Origin: Streptomyces sp. SM10
GTDB lineage: Bacteria > Actinomycetota > Actinomycetes > Streptomycetales > Streptomycetaceae
NCBI RefSeq assembly: GCF_002910915.1
Contig: NZ_NEUF01000039.1
Location: 1-64,000, forward strand
DNA: 64,000 bases
Direction: 5' to 3'
In this document: positions 58,705 to 64,000 of the stretch, in pieces
Layout: every line of letters begins with the position of its first letter
How positions within the stretch are numbered: position 1 is the first letter of the stretch
Notes under the pieces: model-generated
What the model was told of the DNA's origin: nothing
The model's database searches: none
What the model saw: the letters and a program-made list of their open reading frames with translations, nothing else
Program-made: the position numbers and the translations under genes

Positions 58705-60477
58705 ATGAGCGTGACCGGCTGGTGCTACTTCAAGGTAGACGCCGAGCGGCCGCACGCCCCGCAGGTGAGCATCGGATCGCCGTACACGGAGTGCACCGCC
58801 GACGCCTGCGCGCCGCACGGCGGTCCTGATGAGGCGGCGACCTTCACCCTCACCCCGGACGGTGCGGACTCCGACGTCACCGGCTACGACTACCGCCTGG
58901 AGCCGGACGGAGAGTGGACGAGCTCGGGCAGCGGCGCCGAGGCGACCGTGACCGTCACCCCGGACACCGCCGGCACCAAGCGGATCGCGGTCCGCGCCAA
59001 GGACACCACGGGACCCGGCGCTCAGAGCGTCCTGGACTTCCTCGTCGCCGCCGGGGACGGACCGGTGGGCCGCTGGCACTTCGTCGAGTCCGGTGGCGCC
59101 GCCGGCGACTCCGGCACCGCCGCGGGCTCCACCCGGCACGACGCCGCCCTCAACGGCGGCGCCACCCGCGACGACCAGGGCCGCCGCGGCGTCCTGACCC
59201 GCGATGCCTCCGGCACGCTCCTGGACACGCCGGTCACCGACAAGGGCCTCGCGCTGGACGGCTCCACCGGCTACGCGGCGACCGACGGACAGGTGCTGGA
59301 GACACGGTCCTCGTACACGGTCTCGGCATGGGTGCGGCTGACGGACGGCTCACGCAACCGGACCGTGCTGAGCCAGGACGGTGCCCACCGCAGTCCGTTC
59401 TACCTCGGCTACGAGAAGAACGAAGGCACCTGGACCTTCCGAGCCGTGGACAGCGACGCGCCTGCCGACGGCACCTGGTCCTACCAGCGGGTCGCCGCGA
59501 AGAACCCGGCGTCACTCGGGGTGTGGACACACATCGCCGGGGTGTACGACGCCCCCGCCAAGGAGCTGCGGTTCTACGTGAACGGCCGGCTCCAGGGCAG
59601 CGCCGCGTACACGACCGCGTGGGCGGCCGACGGGCCGATGCAGTTCGGCCGGACCTTCTGGAAGGACACCTACACCGACTACGTGCGGGGCTCGGTCGAC
59701 GAAGCGACGGCGTGGCAGCGTGCCCTGACCGGCGGTGAGGTGGCCGACGACGCCGCCCTCGCCACCAGCGACGGGTTCAACGGCGCCGAGCTGACGGCTG
59801 CCTGGGACCCGACGTCCGGCAGCGGCACCACCGTGCCCGACACCGCCTCCGGCTACGGCCACGCCCTGGCCCTGTCCGGCGGTGCCACGCTCCAGGACGG
59901 CACCCTCGTCCTGGACGGCACCGACGGCGCGGCGACATCCGCCGGTCCCCTGGGGGACGACACCGGATCGTTCACCGTGACCACGGCCGTCGCCCTGGAC
60001 GGCGCGAAGCTGGCCGCCCGGGACATCGGCTCCGTGGGCCAGGTGCTGGGGCAGCGCGCGGCCGACGGCTCCGCCTGGGGGCTCTGGTACGAAGTGACCG
60101 GCAAGGAGACCGTTCTCGACGAGGAGACGTTCGAGGAGAGGACCGTCGCCGTCGGGGTCTGGCACTTCGGGCGCCTCAACAGCGACGGCACGTTCAGCTC
60201 CGTCACCTCGGACGCGATCGCCGAGCTGGACAGCCCGGTCCGCCTGACCGGTGTGTTCGACGCGCAGGCCGGCGCCATCAGCCTCTATCTGGGTCACAAC
60301 CAGAACGGCTCGGACACCGCCTTCACCGCGAAGGCCGGCGCCGGCGACTTCGCCCTCGGCAAGGCCTTCGACGGCGGCTCCTGGAAGCACTACCTGCCCG
60401 CCGGTCTCTCCGACGTGCGCGTGTGGGCCGGAGCGATGGCCTCGTCCGCGCAGATCGACGAGACGGTCGGCGACTGA
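58705..60477 (+). CDS. LamG-like jellyroll protein, 5' truncated
   Basis: The 590-residue product contains an Ig-like part (about 20-120), one LamG/concanavalin A-like domain (about 125-345, GRWHFVESGGAAGDSG, YTVSAWVRLTDGSRNRTVLSQDG, FRFYVN-type FYVNGRLQG) and a second one (about 360-590). In related Streptomyces proteins the WCYFKVDAERPHAPQVS text lies well inside a secreted protein. Here it stands at the very N-terminus, with no signal peptide and no good ribosome binding site. So this is probably the 3' part of a larger gene. It lies directly before an RHS-type gene, as such proteins often do. Confidence 0.7.
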   Translation: MSVTGWCYFKVDAERPHAPQVSIGSPYTECTADACAPHGGPDEAATFTLTPDGADSDVTGYDYRLEPDGEWTSSGSGAEATVTVTPDTAGTKRIAVRAKDTTGPGAQSVLDFLVAAGDGPVGRWHFVESGGAAGDSGTAAGSTRHDAALNGGATRDDQGRRGVLTRDASGTLLDTPVTDKGLALDGSTGYAATDGQVLETRSSYTVSAWVRLTDGSRNRTVLSQDGAHRSPFYLGYEKNEGTWTFRAVDSDAPADGTWSYQRVAAKNPASLGVWTHIAGVYDAPAKELRFYVNGRLQGSAAYTTAWAADGPMQFGRTFWKDTYTDYVRGSVDEATAWQRALTGGEVADDAALATSDGFNGAELTAAWDPTSGSGTTVPDTASGYGHALALSGGATLQDGTLVLDGTDGAATSAGPLGDDTGSFTVTTAVALDGAKLAARDIGSVGQVLGQRAADGSAWGLWYEVTGKETVLDEETFEERTVAVGVWHFGRLNSDGTFSSVTSDAIAELDSPVRLTGVFDAQAGAISLYLGHNQNGSDTAFTAKAGAGDFALGKAFDGGSWKHYLPAGLSDVRVWAGAMASSAQIDETVGD

Positions 60478-60483
60478 GCGACC

Positions 60484-60521
60484 GGGCCGTGCGCACCGGG
60501 TCCGCCCGGCGCGCACGGCCC
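60484..60521 (+). terminator. Terminator after the LamG gene
   Basis: An 11-bp perfect outer stem (60484-60494 with 60511-60521) and an inner 5-bp stem with loop TCCG lie 7 nt after the stop. Confidence 0.8.
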
Positions 60522-60624
60522 CGGCGTACGCACCGCCGACAGCATCAGCCCGCGCCCGCACCAGGGCCCGGCGTACCTCTCACCTCTTCCGCGCCCCTGA
60601 CCGGGGGCTGAACAGGGAAAACAC

Positions 60625-63600
60625 ATGGCATTTGGCAGAGACTCATCACGCGCGCGGTCCCGGAGCAGACGGCTGTTCCGGCCCAGGTCGGTGGCGACCG
60701 TCCTCACCCTCGCCCTGGCCGTCCCAGCGGGACTCACACCCGTCGCAGCGGCGGTCGAGGCTCTCGGCCGCCCCGACGTGAAGGACCAGCGTGTCAGCGA
60801 GGTCCACAAGGCGTCTCCCGGCGCCAAGAAACTCCGTAAGCGCGTCGCCCACGAGAAGGCCGCCGACACCGCACGCGCCAAGCGCGCCACCACCGAACGC
60901 ACGACCTCCTGGCCCACGCCCGGCGAGAGCGGCGTCACGCTCACCCGCGGCAAGCGGGCCTCCGCCGACCCGGGCGGGCTGCCCGTCAGTCTCACCCCGG
61001 TCACCGTCGGCAGGAACGAGAAGACGACGGCGGCCTCCGGTGCCGCCGAGATCGCGGTCCTCGACCAGAAGGCCGCCCGTCGCGCCGGAGTCACCGGCGT
61101 ACTGCTGACCGCCACCGCCGAGAGCCCCGGTGACGCCGAACTCAGCCTGGACTACGCATCGTTCGCGGGTGCGCTCGGTGGTGGCTGGGGCTCGCGGCTG
61201 CACCTCGTGCAGCTGCCCGCCTGCGCGCTGACCACCCCGCAGAAGGCCGCGTGCCGCACGCGGACCTCCCTGAAGTCGGCCAACGACGTCACCGGGCACA
61301 CCCTGTCGGCGACCGTGCCGCTCGCCGCGGGCGACGACGGCGTGTCCACCCAGGCCGTCGCCTCCGCCACCGTCCTCGCCGTGACCGCCTCCGGTACCGG
61401 CGGCCCGTCCGCCGCAGGCACCGGCGACTCCACGGCGACCCCGCTCGCCGAGTCGTCCTCCTGGCAGGCCGGTGCCAGCTCCGGCGCCTTCACCTGGTCC
61501 CACGACTTCGGTCTGCCGCCCGCCGCCGCGGGCCCGAGCCCCGAACTGTCACTGTCCTACGACTCGGCGGGCATCGACGGCCGCACCGCCAGCACCAACA
61601 ACCAGGGCACCGCGGTCGGCGAGGGCTTCTCGCTCACCGGCTCCTACGTCGAGCGCTCCTACGGCAGCTGCGACAAGGACGGCCACAGCGGCGTCCACGA
61701 CCAGTGCTGGAAGTACGACAACGCCACCCTGGTCCTCAACGGCTCCTCGTCGCAACTGGTCAAGGACGACGACACAGGCGAGTGGCACCTCTCCGGCGAC
61801 GACGCCTCCAAGGTCACCCGCTCCACCGGCGCCGACAACGGCGACGACGACGGCGAGTACTGGACCGTCGTCACCGGCGACGGCACCACCTACGTCTTCG
61901 GCCTGGACAAGCTGGCCGGCGCCGGCACCGAGCGCACCAACTCCACCTGGACCGTCCCGGTCTTCGGCGACGACTCCGGTGAGCCCGGCTACTCCAAGGG
62001 CAGCGCCTTCGCCGACCGTTCCGTCACCCAGGCCTGGCGCTGGAACCTCGACTACGTCGAGGACCCGCACGCCAACGCGGTGACCTACTGGTACGCCAAG
62101 GAGACCAACCACTACGCCAAGAACAAGGCGACCACGGCGAACGCCTCCTACGTCCGCGGCGGTTACCTCAAGGAGATCGACTACGGCCTGCGCGCCGGTG
62201 CCCTGTTCACCGACAAGCCGGACGCCAAGGTCACCTTCTCCCACGCCGAGCGCTGCACCGCCCCGGACTGCTCCAGCCTGACCAAGGACACCGCCGGGAA
62301 CTGGCCGGACGTCCCCTTCGACGCGATTTGCGCCAAGGGCGCCGACGACTGCTACGCCACCGCGCCGTCCTTCTTCACCCGCAAGCGCCTCACCGGCATC
62401 GACACCTTTTCCTGGAGCGCCTCCTCGACCGCCTTCGACCCGGTCGACTCCTGGGCGCTCAAGCAGAAGTACCTCGACGGCGGCGACATCGGCGACAGCT
62501 CCGACCAGGTGCTCACACTCACCTCGCTGCAGCGGACCGCCAAGGCCGGCACCGCCCTCACCCAGGACCCGGTGACGTTCACGTACCAGATGCGTCCCAA
62601 CCGGGTGGACGCCGTCGACGACATCCTGCCGCTGACCCGCCCGCGCGTCTCGACCGTCACCTCGGAGACCGGCGCGATCACCACGGTCACGCTCTCCTCG
62701 CCCGAGTGCACGGCGAGCCAGGTCTCCGGCGCCGCCGAGGACACCAACACCCGCTCCTGCTACCCGCAGTACTGGAACATCAACGGCGCCACCGAGGCAT
62801 CCGTCGACTGGTTCCACAAGTACCGCGTGGACGCCGTCGTCACCACCGACCCGTCCGGCGGCAACGAGCCCGTCGAGAACGCCTACGAGTACGCCGGCCC
62901 CGCCTGGCGGCACAGCGACGCCCCGTTCACCCCGGCCGATGAGCGCACCTGGTCGGACTGGCGCGGCTACCGCCAGGTGACCGTCCACTCCGGTGCCACC
63001 GGCAGCGACCGCACCAAGCGCGTCTCGCTCTACCTCCAGGGCATGGACGGCGACAAGAACAAGGACGGCTCCACCAAGTCCGTCAGCGTCGCCCCGCTGT
63101 CCTCGCCCGCCCTCGGCGCCGCGAGCGTCAAGGACAGTGAGCAGTACCAGGGACGGCTGCGGGAGGAGGTCACCTACGACGGTGACACGGCGATCACCGA
63201 GACCGTCAACGACCCCTGGTCGAAGGAGACAGCCCGGCAGAGCGTGCCCGGCGCCCCCGACGCGGTGGCCCGCTTCGTCGACACGGTGAAGACCACCGAC
63301 CACACCTATCTGACGATCCCGAAGAAGTGGCGCTCGACCAGCACCACCAAGACGTTCGACGCCTACGGCATGGTTGCCACCGTCCAGGACTCCGGCGACA
63401 CCGCAAGTGGAACTGGAAGCAGACCCCGAAGAAGGACACGGAGTCCCGCAAGCGGTACGCCGCCTACCAGTCCAGCCCCACCCACTACCTGATCGACGAC
63501 TCCGCGGCCCAGCAGCGCGCCGCCGGCCAGGCCGCGGCGCGCAAGAAGGCCCTCGCCGAGAAGCGCAACAAGGAGGCGGCGGAGCAGCGCAAGAAGGACG

Positions 63601-63841
63601 GCGTCAATGGGGAGCGATCGGGCTGGGCGTCGGAGCCGCTGTAGGCGGGTTGTGGCAGCTCGGGGTAAAGAGCGGCCGCGTCGTTGAGTACCTGCCCATG
63701 GGGCGGCACGCGAAGGCTCCGGGGCGCGGGCGGCCGCTCCGCCGCGACCCGTGGGTTCGCGGTGGCGAGATCGGAATATCGGGCGGCGCGGGCCTTGGCT
63801 CCTGCGCGGTACCGTCGTACATGAATCCGGGGTTCTGCTGA
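60625..63841 (+). pseudogene. RHS/WapA-type secreted protein gene with internal deletion and frameshift
   Basis: The intact part (60625 to about 63400, about 925 residues) has a signal peptide (RSVATVLTLALAVPAGLTPVAAA) and the N-terminal half of an RHS/SpvB-type polymorphic toxin (DAYGMVATVQDSGDTA, where RHS repeats should follow). At about 63402 the frame changes, and another frame reads WNWKQTPKKDTESRKRYAAYQ, then a Lys/Ala-rich coil to about 63605. A second shift then leads to WGAIGLGVGAAVGGLWQLGV and a stop at 63839-63841 that overlaps the next ATG. The RHS repeats and core are missing, so a large internal deletion has occurred. Read in one frame the product stops at 63492. Confidence 0.75.
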
Positions 63842-64000
63842 TGAGAGCGCACAACGAGGTGAGGACGGGCTCCGTGGGTGTGGACTACCGGGAGATGGCC
63901 GAGGCGGCGGTGAGCCAGGCTGCGTACCGGCGGCTGGAGGCGCCCGAGTGGCGTCGAGAGGCGGATGTCCGCCGGACCTTCTGGTGGCGCGTGCGTGGTC
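63841..64000 (+). CDS. Start of a gene running off the window
   Basis: ATG 63841 overlaps the upstream TGA (TGATG), and the frame stays open to the window end. It begins MRAHNEVRTGSVGVDYREM with a basic segment WRREADVRRTFWWRVRG. Its position directly behind an RHS-type toxin gene would suit an immunity gene, but the visible part is too short to tell. Confidence 0.45.
   Translation, partial: MRAHNEVRTGSVGVDYREMAEAAVSQAAYRRLEAPEWRREADVRRTFWWRVRG

Noticed and set aside
58627..59139. Minus-strand frames opposite the LamG gene
   Set aside because: Low-complexity antisense; the plus strand has clear LamG motifs.

Overview
The window looks like the core of a Streptomyces (or very close actinomycete) chromosome. 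The DNA is G+C-rich throughout and GTG starts are common. There are SARP/AfsR-type regulators and XRE-DUF5753/DUF397 regulator sets. The ribosomal gene order is the actinobacterial one (str, S10, spc, secY-adk, map, infA-rpmJ-rpsM-rpsK-rpoA-rplQ), with rpsD absent from its usual place before rpoA. The species cannot be named from the sequence alone. No rRNA, tRNA, CRISPR array or complete insertion sequence was seen.

Layout. 1-5150: an MFS transporter, a small SARP regulator (minus strand) and a divergent large AfsR-like regulator. 5280-9939: the str operon (rpsL, rpsG, fusA, tuf) with a TTGACC-type promoter and a strong terminator after tuf. 9940-14834: a short accessory stretch with a membrane protein, a winged-helix protein, an intact HATPase / XRE-DUF5753 / DUF397 module and a GNAT acetyltransferase. 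15051-25183: S10 and spc genes, rpsJ to rplO, 21 r-protein genes in one direction, split by two hairpins at the classical S10/spc boundary. 25340-32726: secY, adk, map, infA, rpmJ, rpsM, rpsK, rpoA, rplQ and truA. 32695-37187: two membrane-associated unknowns and an ABC-F ATPase. 37200-40011: rplM, rpsI, glmM. 40019-43670: a PH-like membrane protein, a DUF389 protein and coaA, all on the minus strand.

The stretch 43667-50997 looks like an accessory island between coaA and glmS. It holds a frameshifted ECF sigma gene whose stop overlaps the coaA start, an archaeal-type ATPase, a decayed XRE/DUF397 pair, and a WXG100-like cassette. The cassette comprises a deleted small WXG-type gene, a 727-residue WXG-like protein and two tandem four-cysteine membrane-anchored proteins, the second of them frameshifted. 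Core genes resume at 51079 (glmS, acpS, nnrE/nnrD, a DUF488 gene, alr, an alpha/beta hydrolase, tsaE). After tsaE come a 59-residue ORF preceded by an iron-box-like palindrome, a 5'-truncated LamG gene, an RHS-type gene with an internal deletion, and the start of a coupled gene that runs off the window.

How it works together. Most of the window makes the translation apparatus and its partners: ribosomal proteins, EF-G, EF-Tu, IF1, RNA polymerase alpha, Sec translocon, adenylate kinase, methionine aminopeptidase, tRNA modification. Next to these lie the first steps of cell-wall precursor and cofactor synthesis (glmM, glmS, alr, coaA, acpS). The most interesting non-standard signals are a near-identical 25-nt hairpin element in the leaders of rpsL and rpsJ, a shared 33-nt palindromic promoter element in the coaA-glmS island, the WXG-like cassette itself, and the iron-box small ORF.
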